This document shows, piece by piece, positions 44,411 to 54,612 of a stretch of 64,000 nt of DNA. The notes under the pieces were generated by a model that saw nothing but the letters and a program-made list of their open reading frames with translations, was not told where the DNA came from and made no database searches. Numbering within the stretch: the first letter of the stretch is position 1; the number at the start of each line of letters is the position of its first letter. The position numbers were made by a program, and so were the translations under genes. This stretch comes from Gimesia maris (GTDB lineage: Bacteria > Planctomycetota > Planctomycetia > Planctomycetales > Planctomycetaceae), in assembly GCF_008298035.1 (NCBI RefSeq), contig NZ_CP042910.1, positions 4,913,001-4,977,000 on the forward strand, read 5' to 3'.

Positions 44411-47023
44411 ATGAAATATCCTGCCCTCTGTTTTCTGGTCTTTAGTTCTCTTTTCGCCATCAGTTCACTCCCGGCAGCCGAGCGCGAACCGCAGGTCAAA
44501 ATTTTACAACCCGGCGTACAGCTGACACTCGTCGCCGAACATGCCGAGCTGGCCACTCCGACAGGCGTGGATGTGGACGAACAGGGCCGCATCTGGGTCG
44601 TCGCCACACATACCCACTTTCGACCCGACGATTACGTTGGTCCCGAGCATGATGAAATCCTGATCTTTTCTGACCTCAACAAAGAAGGACGTGCCCAGAA
44701 ACGACAGGACTTCTATAATGCCACCGATGCGACCATGGACCTGGAACTGGGACCGGATGGCTGGGTCTATCTGGCCGAACGGGACCGAATTCTGCGCATC
44801 AAAGATACCAACGGCGACGGCAAAGCCGATATCGAAGAGAACATCGCCGTACTGAAGAGTGAAGCCGACTATCCTCATAACGGCCTGGAAGGACTGGCGT
44901 GGGATCCGAATGGCGACCTGGTGTTTGCTCTCGGTGAAAATTATGCCAAACCCTGGTCACTGACGGGGACCGATGGAGTCACTGTTAAGGGAGCGGGTGA
45001 AGGAGGCGTCTTCCGTTGCACCGCCGATGGCAAAAAACTGAGACGCATTGCCGAAGGTTTCTGGAACCCGTTTGGCATTTGTGTTCGCGCAGATGGCGAA
45101 ATCTTCGCTGCAGAAAATGATCCCGGCGAACGCCCCCCCTGTCGAGTACTTCACATCATTGAAGGAGGCGATTACGGCTATGAGCGCAGCTATGGCTCGG
45201 AAGCACATCACCCCTTCGTCAGCTGGAATGGTGAATTGCGGGGCACCCTCCCCATGATTCACCCCTCGGGAGAAGCCCCCTGCGGAATCCTGCCTCTGGG
45301 ACGCGGGCTGCTGGTCCCTTCGTGGAGTGATCATCGCATTGACTTTTATCCGCTCACCCCACAGGGTGCCAGCTTTACATCCAAACCCATTACATTAGTC
45401 AAAGGAAGCCGCTACTTCCGTCCGAGTTGCATCGCCGCAGATCCTGCCTCAACAAAACAAAAACGCGTGTTTTATCTTTGCGACTGGGTCGACGGTCGTT
45501 ACCAGGCACACGGCTATGGACGCTTGTGGAAACTGGAAATCGATCTGAACAAAGCCAGCTGGGTCGGAAAAATGGATCTGGAACCGCCCACGAAACAAGC
45601 CGAACTAGCGGCGCTCCTGCGAAGTGGTAAATCAAAGCACACACGGAAAGAATTATTCCAGTTCGCGCAGGATCAAGATCCGTTCCTCGCGCAGTCTGCC
45701 CTGCAGGCACTCTCACGAAATGCGTCGAACTGGACTCCTCAAGAAGTCGCCACCTGGTCGGCAGCAGATCGCATTCAGGCCGTAATGGCTTTGAAACTTG
45801 CCAAGGCGGCCCCGGAGAAATGGGTCCCGATGTTTCTCGCCGACAAAAATCCGGATGTACAATTCGAGACGCTCCGTTGGATTTCTGATTATGGTTTGAA
45901 AGCGTTTCTGCCATTAGTTGAAGCAAAATTGTCCGATAGCGACCTCGATTATAAACGTTTTGAAGCCGCCATCGCTACCTGGAATACACTGCAGGGAAAA
46001 CCCGAGGCAGGCATCCGCAACCCGGAACTGCTGTTAGCCAAAGTTCAGGATACGAACAGTGCACCACGCATCCGAGCTTATGCACTACGGTTGTTACCCA
46101 CACAGTCGCTTTCTGCTCCCAAAGAGGGGAATCAGCCAGTCAAAAAGTTTCCCAAAGGACTGACGCTGGAAATGCTCCAGCAGTTGCTGGACGTAAACGA
46201 TGAAACGCTTTCGCTGGAAGTTGTCCGCACACTGGCGGGCAATCCCGTCGCTGCCCGGAAAATCCTGGCTGGTATCGCTGAAGACGCTCAACAAAGTGAA
46301 ACTCTGCGTGCGGAAGCGATCGCCGGACTGGCCACGCTGGCAGAACAGAATACGGACCTTTTATTACAACTGTCTGGAGCAAAACAACCCGCAGTGCGCG
46401 AAGAAGCTTTGCGTGCGCTCCGCTCGATTACGCTTACACCTCCGCAACAACAGTCCCTGAAGAGCTTAGCCGGCAAGTACCCGGATTCCGCAGACCTGTT
46501 AGCAGCTGCACTGAACCCGAAATCGCTTAGTGAGGGACGCCCTGCTCTGACCGACACCAATGCCTGGATCCAGGCGCTGGAAACAGTGAAAGAACCAGCA
46601 GACCCGGAAAGCGGTCGTCGTATCTTTCATCACGGTCGTGTGGCCAACTGTGCTCACTGCCATCGGCACGGCGGTCGCGGGAATGTCGTCGGTCCCGACT
46701 TAAGCAGTCTGGGTGACAAACAGGACCGCGTCTGGCTGTTGAAATCCATTCTCGAACCCAGTCGGGAAATGGCTCCCGAATACCAGCCTCGTACGATCAT
46801 TCTCACTGATGGTCGCACCTTTACGGGAATTCGTCTGCGCTCGTATGTGAAAGAAACCATCCGCGATGCCCACGGGCAGAATCGTACCTTCGACCGCAGT
46901 GATGTCGAAATGATGGTCGAATCGCCGATCTCCTTCATGCCTTCAGGTTTAGTCAACTCCTTAACTGATCGGGAGATCAAAGACCTGCTTGCGTTTCTGG
47001 AAAGCGGTGCGTCTCAGAAATGA
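44411..47023 (+). CDS. PVC-type haem-binding CxxCH protein with propeller and HEAT-like region
   Basis: An 870-residue secreted protein of the planctomycete/verrucomicrobial family joining a membrane-bound-dehydrogenase-like beta-propeller (about 30-390; LATPTGVDVDEQGRIWVV and VYLAERDRIL), an armadillo/HEAT-like helical region (about 395-700) and a C-terminal haem c domain. The haem site CAHCH is near residue 747, with GPDLSSLG after it. The signal peptide is LCFLVFSSLFAISSLPAA. It is probably an extracytoplasmic sugar or alcohol dehydrogenase-like electron-transfer protein; the substrate is unknown. Confidence 0.9.
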   Translation: MKYPALCFLVFSSLFAISSLPAAEREPQVKILQPGVQLTLVAEHAELATPTGVDVDEQGRIWVVATHTHFRPDDYVGPEHDEILIFSDLNKEGRAQKRQDFYNATDATMDLELGPDGWVYLAERDRILRIKDTNGDGKADIEENIAVLKSEADYPHNGLEGLAWDPNGDLVFALGENYAKPWSLTGTDGVTVKGAGEGGVFRCTADGKKLRRIAEGFWNPFGICVRADGEIFAAENDPGERPPCRVLHIIEGGDYGYERSYGSEAHHPFVSWNGELRGTLPMIHPSGEAPCGILPLGRGLLVPSWSDHRIDFYPLTPQGASFTSKPITLVKGSRYFRPSCIAADPASTKQKRVFYLCDWVDGRYQAHGYGRLWKLEIDLNKASWVGKMDLEPPTKQAELAALLRSGKSKHTRKELFQFAQDQDPFLAQSALQALSRNASNWTPQEVATWSAADRIQAVMALKLAKAAPEKWVPMFLADKNPDVQFETLRWISDYGLKAFLPLVEAKLSDSDLDYKRFEAAIATWNTLQGKPEAGIRNPELLLAKVQDTNSAPRIRAYALRLLPTQSLSAPKEGNQPVKKFPKGLTLEMLQQLLDVNDETLSLEVVRTLAGNPVAARKILAGIAEDAQQSETLRAEAIAGLATLAEQNTDLLLQLSGAKQPAVREEALRALRSITLTPPQQQSLKSLAGKYPDSADLLAAALNPKSLSEGRPALTDTNAWIQALETVKEPADPESGRRIFHHGRVANCAHCHRHGGRGNVVGPDLSSLGDKQDRVWLLKSILEPSREMAPEYQPRTIILTDGRTFTGIRLRSYVKETIRDAHGQNRTFDRSDVEMMVESPISFMPSGLVNSLTDREIKDLLAFLESGASQK

Positions 47024-47051
47024 TGCGGCTGCTGACAGACGACTCACGGCA

Positions 47052-47963
47052 CTATTTCCGCTGCAGTTTCTGCAGTCGTTTCCCGCCAATTTCCGTCACG
47101 AACAGATTCCCCGCAGCATCAACGGCCAGCATGTGAGGCAGATTATATTCTCCGGGCTCCTTCCCTGTTTTCCCCCAGGAATTTTCGACCTTACCGCTTG
47201 CATTCAACTGCAGCACTTTGTTCGCGCGACCATCGGCTACAAACAAATTTCCACGGGAATCAAATTCCATCCCGTACGGGGCAAATCCGGTCCAGATTTC
47301 CAGCAGGTTCCCCTCAAGATCGAAGATCTGCACGCGATCGTTCTCCCGATCCCCGACCAGTACGCGGCCTTTTGCATCCACAAGAATGGAATGCGGCAGA
47401 TTGAATTCTCCCGGTCCCTTGCCGGGGGTCCCCCATTGGCCCAGATTTTTTCCGTTCGCTGCAAATTTCATCACACGACTGTTTCCGTAGCCGTCTGAGA
47501 TGTAAAATTCTCCCTGCGGTCCGAATGCGATATCCGTTGGCTTATTAAATTGATCCTGACTGTCACCAGGTTTACCCGCCTGCCCCAGCGCCAGCAGCAG
47601 TTTTCCTTCCGGGTTGAACTGAAACACCATGTGATTACCGATGTCGGTCACCCAGATAGTCTCATCCGGGGCAACACGCAGGCCATGCGCCTGACTGATC
47701 AGTTTATCCCCCCATGAGCGCACAAACTTGCCACTCTGGTCAAAACAGAGAATCGGCTGTGGCCCCCGGTGAAACAGATACATGCGCCCTTTGCTGTCGA
47801 AATCCACAGCCGAACAGGGTCCCAGTGCAAGGCCTTCCGGCAGCTCAATATTGATTGCCGCGGGTTCAAAATCGATTTTGTCCGCTGCGAAAGTAAACTC
47901 GGCCGTCAGTATCAGACAGATTATTGGGAAACTCAAAAGACAGAAACGGCGAGGCAGATTCAT
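47052..47963 (-). CDS. NHL-repeat protein (secreted beta-propeller)
   Basis: A 303-residue exported protein with a signal peptide (LLSFPIICLILTAEFTFA) and at least five NHL repeats (HGLRVAPDETIWVTD, PTDIAFGPQGEFYISD, HSILVDAKGRVLVGD, YGMEFDSRGNLFVAD, HMLAVDAAGNLFVTE). The pattern resembles peptidyl-amidoglycolate-lyase-like propellers, but lyase residues were not assigned; it may be purely a binding scaffold. It converges on the haem-protein gene with a 28-base gap. Confidence 0.85.
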   Translation of the reverse strand: MNLPRRFCLLSFPIICLILTAEFTFAADKIDFEPAAINIELPEGLALGPCSAVDFDSKGRMYLFHRGPQPILCFDQSGKFVRSWGDKLISQAHGLRVAPDETIWVTDIGNHMVFQFNPEGKLLLALGQAGKPGDSQDQFNKPTDIAFGPQGEFYISDGYGNSRVMKFAANGKNLGQWGTPGKGPGEFNLPHSILVDAKGRVLVGDRENDRVQIFDLEGNLLEIWTGFAPYGMEFDSRGNLFVADGRANKVLQLNASGKVENSWGKTGKEPGEYNLPHMLAVDAAGNLFVTEIGGKRLQKLQRK

Positions 47964-48218
47964 GCGGGTGACTCCAGGGAGTATTCAAATTGTTGACTGT
48001 TTCAGGAACAGTTCACTTCAGCTTGTCTTTTAATGAGTGTACGCGGCTCAGACATCTCTGTCGAGTTTCAAACCACAAACAGGAAACCGCCTTGGATTGA
48101 CAACTTCCCGGAAACCCTTTATTGATAAGTTTTTTGGACGGGCACATCAGTGTACCGCTACCGCCCCACCACCTGATCCGTATGTATCAAGTCGTCTGTT
48201 GAATATCAGGTATCATCC

Positions 48219-48812
48219 ATGGACCCCCGTATCAAGTTACTCTTCAGTGGCCTGGCGATCGTGATCACCTTCACCGCCTTTATTCCGTACATACGGGGGA
48301 TTCTGGCAGGACGAATCAGACCTCATCTGTTCTCCTGGCTCATCTGGGGCACAACCACACTGATTGTGTTTTTTGCCCAACTCGAAGCGAACGGGGGAAC
48401 CGGTGCCTGGCCGATTGGCATTTCAGGAGTGATCACCGTCTACATCGCTTTTCTGTCTTTTATTAAGCGCGGAGACATTTCGATTACGCGACTCGACCGA
48501 CTGTTTTTCAGTGCGGCCCTGCTCTCGATCCCCTGCTGGTATTTCACCTCCAACCCGATGTGGGCCGTCATCCTGTTGACGATCATTGATCTGCTGGGCT
48601 TTGGTCCGACCATCCGCAAAGCCTACGATCATCCGTTTGAAGAAAGCATTCTGTTCATCTTTTTATTCTTCATCAGGAACACTTTCGCGCTGCTGGCACT
48701 GGAATCGTATTCGCTGACCACCGTGCTCTTCCCGCTTTCCATCTGCATTGTCTGCCTGTTTCTGGTTCTCCTGATCAGTTACCGCCGCCGTGTTGTGCCG
48801 GCAGACCGCTAG
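48219..48812 (+). CDS. membrane protein with PQ-loop-like repeats, hypothetical
   Basis: A 197-residue protein with about six to seven membrane segments. Two related segments, FIPYIRGILAGRIRPHLFSW and DLLGFGPTIRKAYDHPFEES, each place a proline in a helix before a charged loop, recalling PQ-loop/SemiSWEET-type repeats. Those families move sugars or amino acids. The resemblance is weak and by eye. It converges on the giant kinase gene with an 11-base gap. Confidence 0.6.
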   Translation: MDPRIKLLFSGLAIVITFTAFIPYIRGILAGRIRPHLFSWLIWGTTTLIVFFAQLEANGGTGAWPIGISGVITVYIAFLSFIKRGDISITRLDRLFFSAALLSIPCWYFTSNPMWAVILLTIIDLLGFGPTIRKAYDHPFEESILFIFLFFIRNTFALLALESYSLTTVLFPLSICIVCLFLVLLISYRRRVVPADR

Positions 48813-48823
48813 CGCGACAGGCA

Positions 48824-51800
48824 TTAATTCTGCGGTTCACTGAAGGCCTCGTCCTCTTTTTCTGGTTCCGCCATCGAATATAGAATTTCCCCCGTCTTTA
48901 ATGGGGGCGCATTTTTATCGGCATAATTGGGTAAGGTAAAGCGGACTCGTACCGACTGTCCCGGTTTTGCCTGAATGACGGTTTCCGCCTGCCCCCGCTC
49001 CACATCCCCCAGCCGAATCGGCAGACCACGGATTTCATGCTGTGCACCAAAGCCGAAGGGTAAGAACCACCAGCCCACCGGACCTGCCGGCTTCCTGTCC
49101 TGATCGATGGGAACCGGTTTGCCAGTGTCATCGACGGCAGAGAGTTTCGTGTAGTAACTATGTGTCATTAAACGAGGCAGCATAATTTCAACAAACTGAT
49201 CCCCCGTGTTGCGATAGTAAAATCGAGGCAACACCTGCTGTCCTGTCGCATACTGTTCATTCTGGGGCTCGAAACGAACTCCCGCCTGTAAGCCATTGTC
49301 GGCGACCGGCCCCCAGGAGATTTTGCCATTATCGATTGGCTGGGAGCGAACATACTGTTTTCTTAGAATGATTGAATAACGGGGATAGGGAACATTATTC
49401 TCGATGCGAGGCAATGTCAGCCGAACCGACCAGATCAGATACTCGTAGCCATCATCTGGTTGAAACAGTGTCAGGAGTTCAAAGCCGACATCCTCCGGGA
49501 GCTGACGCTGTTCTGCAATCTTCTGCAATATTTTGAATTCGGTATTGGTCACATCCAATTCATTCCGTTTTGTTTTCATCCAGCGGATCGCGGCAATGAC
49601 TTCTTGTTCGGTTAATGGCGGTTGATCCATTCCTCCCAGGCTCTGGTGAGTGGAATTGAAACCGTGGATTGCCGCAGCCAGAGGTGTGTTGTCCGGCAGT
49701 AAGGGACCCGGTTCTTTGAGTGGAACAGGTTGACCTGCAGCATCCAGTTGATTCAACAGTCTTGTCCGTATCACGTGGATGAAAGGTGCTCCATCGGGTT
49801 GATCGAGAACCAGTTGCGCCTGCCAGGCCTGAAAACGCTCCTCGTCGACTCCGTCCAACGTGGTGACGAATTCCAGTCGCCAGCCGGCAGCCAGTCTTCG
49901 TTGCTCTGCGATTTCACGAAACTGTTTTAACTGATCTGCGGAAAGTCCTTGATTTTTCTTTTCCAGCAACGCCCAGCGGACCGCTGCCACGACTTCGTCA
50001 TCTGTCAAAAGCGGCTGCCCCTTGCCCACGGGATCCAGTTGCTGTTGCTGGTTGAATTTCTGGATGGCATCTGTGAGTTGTCTACTGCCTTCCGGCACGA
50101 TTTTCAAATCACGACAGAACTCTGCAATACGCTCAACAGGAACCATGTAGGATTTCTTCGCCTTCTCTCCCAGAAAACGGGTCCCCAGCAAAGTCAGTCC
50201 CGCCAGTTGCCCCTCCTTGAACAGGGGTGTCCCTTCAGGCAAACTGCAATCGAGTTGAATGAGGCCTTCAAATCGATGTTTATTCTTTAGTGGAGGCAAC
50301 TCCAGTTCCTCTTCGTTGTCAAATCCCACAATGCGTGCTGCCTGCGGGGTCAGACTCAATTGCGGAGAACTTCCGGGATACATGGCCGCCAGCTCATCGC
50401 CCACCGCCAGTAGCACATATTCTGAAGGCTGATAGTCGGTCAGCTGCTGCTGTGTCCGATACACGAACAGTTCCTTCGTGCTCTGCTTCTGATAGATCGC
50501 TTCAATTGGCGGACGATTGGGAATCTCAAGAAACGTCCGATCAACGGCATGGGGCGCTCCCTCTGGAATAATCCCCGCTGTCCCGGCTGTGACCACGCAT
50601 GTTTCAGAGCCGGCATCGACCAGAATTCCGGGGATCGCGCGGCGGGACTGATCCCGAAAGTAGACCAGCACCAGCCGGGCAATCGCCTTTTCCGCAGCTG
50701 TTTTCGGCGGTAATCCATTCCAGGATGAGATGACCGAATCTTCGTCAACTGGTTTGGATAATGAGGAACTGGATTCGGGATTTTTTTTCAACCGGTCGTA
50801 TAATTCAACCATTTCTCCTACGGGAATGACAAACGTCCCTTGCAGAGGATCGCTCATATATCGAGGCCGGCTGCGTGTGATCCCCACCAGTTTACCCTCT
50901 TTGAAGAGGGGAGTTCCCGAATGCAGCTTACGATCAATTAAGAATTCTACCAGTTGCGGAGCCCCCTTTTTCTTTCCTGTCGCGTCCGTTTTCGTCTTAT
51001 ATCTCAGAGTGGTAATGCGCGTGGCATGGGGAGTCACAAATAATTCGTTGGTCCCTCCCAGTAAAATCCCCGATAACTGGTCACCAATTTCGAGCTGGAT
51101 GTCATCTAGCGGTCGATAGTCGGTCAGTTTCCTCTGCGTATGGTAGAGGTATAATTCTTTCGTACTTTCTTTCTGGTACTCCAGCCCGATTTTTCCCCGT
51201 CCCGGGATATCCAGATAGATTTGCGCAGCGATCGGCGGTTTCGCTTCGGGTCCCATACCGGCTGTAATCACGTAGGTTCCCGCGCCGTCATTCACCATGA
51301 TGCCGTGCACTGCCTGATGCGTTCGATTCTGAAACGAGATCAGCGAGAGCTGGGCAATCGCTTTTTCTGCGTCTGTTTTCGGTCGGACCTTGACAGGCTC
51401 TTCCATGCTCCCAAAATGATCCGGATGGAGCTGACGGAGAGCTTCGCCTATACTCTCTGAAGAGGGAGCAGGACGACTTTTCAAATAGGAATTCACTGCA
51501 GACAGAGTACCCGGTCTCGGGCTTTCGACCAGGTTTCCGACCTCAACTGGCGTATCATGCTGATTCTCCTGAATGCGTCCGACAGATTGATTTTCATCCA
51601 CTTTGATGATGTCGATTCTTCCTCTCACAAGTCCCTGATCAAGGGCAATCAATTTCATCCCAACTTTGATTCCGTCTTTCTCTCCAATGGAAAGGACAGC
51701 TTTCCCATCAGCTACAGAAACCACACTTCCCTTTAACAGTTTATCCTTGGCAGTATCTGCATTCGCAGGAGCGGATTGATTTACGGACTTCCGATTAGCA

Positions 51801-53674
51801 GGAATGGGACCACTCGTTTTCAAACAGATCACAAGCTGGCCCGGTTGAACTGGGCCCTCTTTATTCTCCTCAAAGATCCGTCCGACCGATCGAATCTGTT
51901 CGACTTTGGTAATGATGATTTGGCCACACATTTTCCCTTGATCCATGACGGCCAGTTTCATTCCAACTTTAACCCCCGCTTGCTTTCCCAGTGAAAGTAC
52001 GGCTTCCCCATCAGCGACAGAGACCACATGCCCTTTTAAAATCATGGTGTCGGGAACGTCGATGAGAGGATGGGCAGCATTGCCTTCAGACCCACGAATC
52101 CACAATAAGTCCGCCAGTTCTGGAGTCCCCGGATTCACGCGAGACTGGCGACTGGTGGTCCAGGCGCCGCGAATTTCATCATCCGCGAGTCGAATCGAAA
52201 GCTTGCCGAAACGTGCCTCACCCTCACGCCAGGTTCCGTTAAAGCGTCGTTCGATGCGCGACCATTTTAGTCGAATACTTCCCGGTACAGTATTGTCCGG
52301 CTGTTTGTAGATCCCTGCATAAAATCCCGCTTCTTCTTGGTTCAGCGTGACAGTTCCCCAGCCTTCACTGTTCCAAGTACCGGCGATATCAGGCGGTTCG
52401 GTGGCCTGCCAGAAACACATTCCCACGACAACCGCAGCCAGAGCAGCGAGCAGTCCGAGCACTCCCGTTTTACGACCTGAGTTCGAAAAGAAACCACCGG
52501 GTTCTGTCTGACTTTCGAGAGAAGCCGGTAAAGGAACTTCCGTCGGTTGCTGCACGTGAGCCAGACATTTTTCCAGTACCCCAGAGACCTCACTGGCGGT
52601 CGCATAACGGGCGGCGGGTTCTTTTTGCATCAGTCGGCTGACGATCTGACAGAGCCATTCCGGGATCTCGGGATTGATTTCACGAATGGGACGCGGTTCT
52701 TTATCAGTGATCCGCCGCAGCACGCCATAGCTGGTTTCCGAACGGAACGGAGGTCGACCGGTACACATCGTGTAGAGCACACTGCCCAGGCTGAACAGGT
52801 CACTGGCCTGATCGACCGTCTCGCCGCGTGCCTGTTCGGGTGACATGTATTGAGGCGTTCCTGCGATGATGCCGGTCCGCGTCAGGCTGGCATCATCTGC
52901 GGCGCGGGCCAGACCAAAGTCAGTCAACTTGACACGCTCGACGCCATCCGCCAGCAGAATATTGGCTGGCTTCACATCACGATGCACGAGACCCTGCGCA
53001 TGCGCTGCCGCCAGCCCGTTGGCAGCCTGCATTCCAATTCGCAGAATTTCCACCAGTGCGAGCGGACCGGTATCATCCAGTCGCCGCTGCAGAGACGGGC
53101 CTCGCACATAAGACATGACGAGGTAAGGCAGCCCTTCGGTTTCGGCCACTCCATGAATTTCAATCACACTGTCGTGTACGACAGCGGCGGCGGCTTGCGC
53201 TTCTCGTGAGAACCGTTTACGAGCGGCTCCACTGCTGCCCAGATGCGGGGCCAGAATCTTGATAGCCACATAACGATTTAACGCAGGATCAAACGCCTTC
53301 AATACCACGCCCATTCCTCCCGCGCCGATAACCCCGACAATTTCATACGTTCCCAGACGCCCCAGCATCCGCTCGTCATCCGAAGGTGTCAGCAGATTCA
53401 ACACGGAATGATGTGAGAAGGCAGCGACCTGATCCGTAATCACATCCAGGGCAGAATCATCATCTGGAAATCCCAATGCAAGCGTTTCGTCCTGAAGCGA
53501 ATCCCGGACCGAGGCCCAGATATCGTCACTGGCAGCCGCCGCATCCAGTTGCTGACGACAGTCGCTGCATTGATCCAGGTGAATCTCAAAATCGGTCTGT
53601 TCCCTGTCACTCATTTTCTGCTGCAGGAACAGTTCGATTGATTCCGGCTGACACGTGGTTGGTTTGTTCTTCAT
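48824..53674 (-). CDS. giant membrane serine/threonine protein kinase with zinc-finger N-terminus
   Basis: A 1616-residue protein from the ATG at 53674. Residues 1-45 hold an anti-sigma-like zinc finger (C8, H32, C36, C39). A Hanks-type kinase spans about 110-375: GAGGMG at 117-122, the ATP Lys near 138, HRDVKPAN at 231-238 and DFG at 252-254. A membrane segment (VLGLLAALAAVVVGMCFW) follows near 410-430. Outside are two repeats of a FlgT-C-like unit (KGHVVSVADGEAVLSLGKQ and KGSVVSVADGKAVLSIGEK) and two copies of a trypsin-like or degenerate serine-protease-like unit. It lies 57 bases after the ECF sigma gene, so it probably controls that sigma factor by phosphorylation or binding. Confidence 0.85.
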   Translation of the reverse strand: MKNKPTTCQPESIELFLQQKMSDREQTDFEIHLDQCSDCRQQLDAAAASDDIWASVRDSLQDETLALGFPDDDSALDVITDQVAAFSHHSVLNLLTPSDDERMLGRLGTYEIVGVIGAGGMGVVLKAFDPALNRYVAIKILAPHLGSSGAARKRFSREAQAAAAVVHDSVIEIHGVAETEGLPYLVMSYVRGPSLQRRLDDTGPLALVEILRIGMQAANGLAAAHAQGLVHRDVKPANILLADGVERVKLTDFGLARAADDASLTRTGIIAGTPQYMSPEQARGETVDQASDLFSLGSVLYTMCTGRPPFRSETSYGVLRRITDKEPRPIREINPEIPEWLCQIVSRLMQKEPAARYATASEVSGVLEKCLAHVQQPTEVPLPASLESQTEPGGFFSNSGRKTGVLGLLAALAAVVVGMCFWQATEPPDIAGTWNSEGWGTVTLNQEEAGFYAGIYKQPDNTVPGSIRLKWSRIERRFNGTWREGEARFGKLSIRLADDEIRGAWTTSRQSRVNPGTPELADLLWIRGSEGNAAHPLIDVPDTMILKGHVVSVADGEAVLSLGKQAGVKVGMKLAVMDQGKMCGQIIITKVEQIRSVGRIFEENKEGPVQPGQLVICLKTSGPIPANRKSVNQSAPANADTAKDKLLKGSVVSVADGKAVLSIGEKDGIKVGMKLIALDQGLVRGRIDIIKVDENQSVGRIQENQHDTPVEVGNLVESPRPGTLSAVNSYLKSRPAPSSESIGEALRQLHPDHFGSMEEPVKVRPKTDAEKAIAQLSLISFQNRTHQAVHGIMVNDGAGTYVITAGMGPEAKPPIAAQIYLDIPGRGKIGLEYQKESTKELYLYHTQRKLTDYRPLDDIQLEIGDQLSGILLGGTNELFVTPHATRITTLRYKTKTDATGKKKGAPQLVEFLIDRKLHSGTPLFKEGKLVGITRSRPRYMSDPLQGTFVIPVGEMVELYDRLKKNPESSSSLSKPVDEDSVISSWNGLPPKTAAEKAIARLVLVYFRDQSRRAIPGILVDAGSETCVVTAGTAGIIPEGAPHAVDRTFLEIPNRPPIEAIYQKQSTKELFVYRTQQQLTDYQPSEYVLLAVGDELAAMYPGSSPQLSLTPQAARIVGFDNEEELELPPLKNKHRFEGLIQLDCSLPEGTPLFKEGQLAGLTLLGTRFLGEKAKKSYMVPVERIAEFCRDLKIVPEGSRQLTDAIQKFNQQQQLDPVGKGQPLLTDDEVVAAVRWALLEKKNQGLSADQLKQFREIAEQRRLAAGWRLEFVTTLDGVDEERFQAWQAQLVLDQPDGAPFIHVIRTRLLNQLDAAGQPVPLKEPGPLLPDNTPLAAAIHGFNSTHQSLGGMDQPPLTEQEVIAAIRWMKTKRNELDVTNTEFKILQKIAEQRQLPEDVGFELLTLFQPDDGYEYLIWSVRLTLPRIENNVPYPRYSIILRKQYVRSQPIDNGKISWGPVADNGLQAGVRFEPQNEQYATGQQVLPRFYYRNTGDQFVEIMLPRLMTHSYYTKLSAVDDTGKPVPIDQDRKPAGPVGWWFLPFGFGAQHEIRGLPIRLGDVERGQAETVIQAKPGQSVRVRFTLPNYADKNAPPLKTGEILYSMAEPEKEDEAFSEPQN

Positions 53675-53731
53675 CCTATTAGTTCCTGACAACGGATACA
53701 CACATTCCTGCAGCTTCTGACAGGTATCGTG

Positions 53732-54328
53732 TTATAGATCACGTTCGTACTCCGCTGCTTTCTCCTGAATCCTGCGCATTACGCGGCTGCGGGCCGCATA
53801 AATGGCGCCTCGATTTTTTCTGAATTCCTGCGCGATTTCTTCAATTTCACGTCCCTCAACAGCGGTCAACCAGAACAGGTCCCAGGTATCCGGCTGGAAT
53901 TCCTGACGCACATGCCGGGCAGCCCAGCGAAAGACTTCCCGCCGATACTCTAACCGTAACAGGCTCGAATCTGGTCCGTTTTCCGAAGCATGTTCATTCA
54001 GCAATGCCAGCAATTCCGATTTACCCGAACCCCGATCAGGCTTGCCACGTATCAACGCATTCAGAATGGCATTGTGCGCCACCCGATGCAGCCACGTACG
54101 AAACATTGCCCGCTCTGGATCATGAGGACGCTGCTCAACTGCTTTGGAAATGGCTATCAAAACCAGTTGGGCCACATCTTCTGCATCTGCTTCCTGCATT
54201 CCTTTTTGTCTGGCCAACCGCAAGATCACCGGCCGATAGATTTCCACGAATTCATGCCACGCCGCCTGATCCGCAGGATCGCGGACGCGGATCAGCAAAC
54301 TGGCTCGTGTATCAGGAGTTGCGTTCAT
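53732..54328 (-). CDS. ECF-type RNA polymerase sigma factor
   Basis: A 198-residue sigma-70 family protein of the planctomycete ECF type. Region 2 is seen in WHEFVEIYRPVILRLARQKG and DAEDVAQLVLIAISKAV, with FRTWLHRVAHN. Region 4 has EGREIEEIAQEF and GAIYAARSRVMRRI. It lies directly upstream of the giant kinase in the same orientation, with a 57-base gap to the kinase start. Pairing of ECF sigma factors with a zinc-finger-bearing kinase is well known in Planctomycetes, so the kinase probably serves as both anti-sigma and sensor. Confidence 0.9.
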   Translation of the reverse strand: MNATPDTRASLLIRVRDPADQAAWHEFVEIYRPVILRLARQKGMQEADAEDVAQLVLIAISKAVEQRPHDPERAMFRTWLHRVAHNAILNALIRGKPDRGSGKSELLALLNEHASENGPDSSLLRLEYRREVFRWAARHVRQEFQPDTWDLFWLTAVEGREIEEIAQEFRKNRGAIYAARSRVMRRIQEKAAEYERDL

Positions 54329-54612
54329 AATTGTGTACTTCCTTTATCCTGTTATACACAGTACGGTCCCGCATCTGACAGCCAAATCAGCATTCCTCAG
54401 AAATCCTTCGAAAGTCCCTCGGGTCCTGTTACATTATGGCTGGTCTGTTTACTGGGTTTCGTATTTGCAATGAACCTTCTGGGAAAGTGAGTTAGACAAA
54501 TTGATCAACCAGACCAGGACTTCAATAGACCATTCATAGACCACATACTATATTTATCTTCTCAAGAATAATTCAATCCGGACATCCTGAATTACAGAAC
54601 CATATTCCCCTC

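Noticed and set aside
54413-54490. A short hydrophobic peptide (PVTLWLVCLLGFVFAMNLLG) before the ABC transporter genes
   Set aside because: It looks like a membrane peptide, but no canonical start codon is in frame close by and it lies between divergent promoters.
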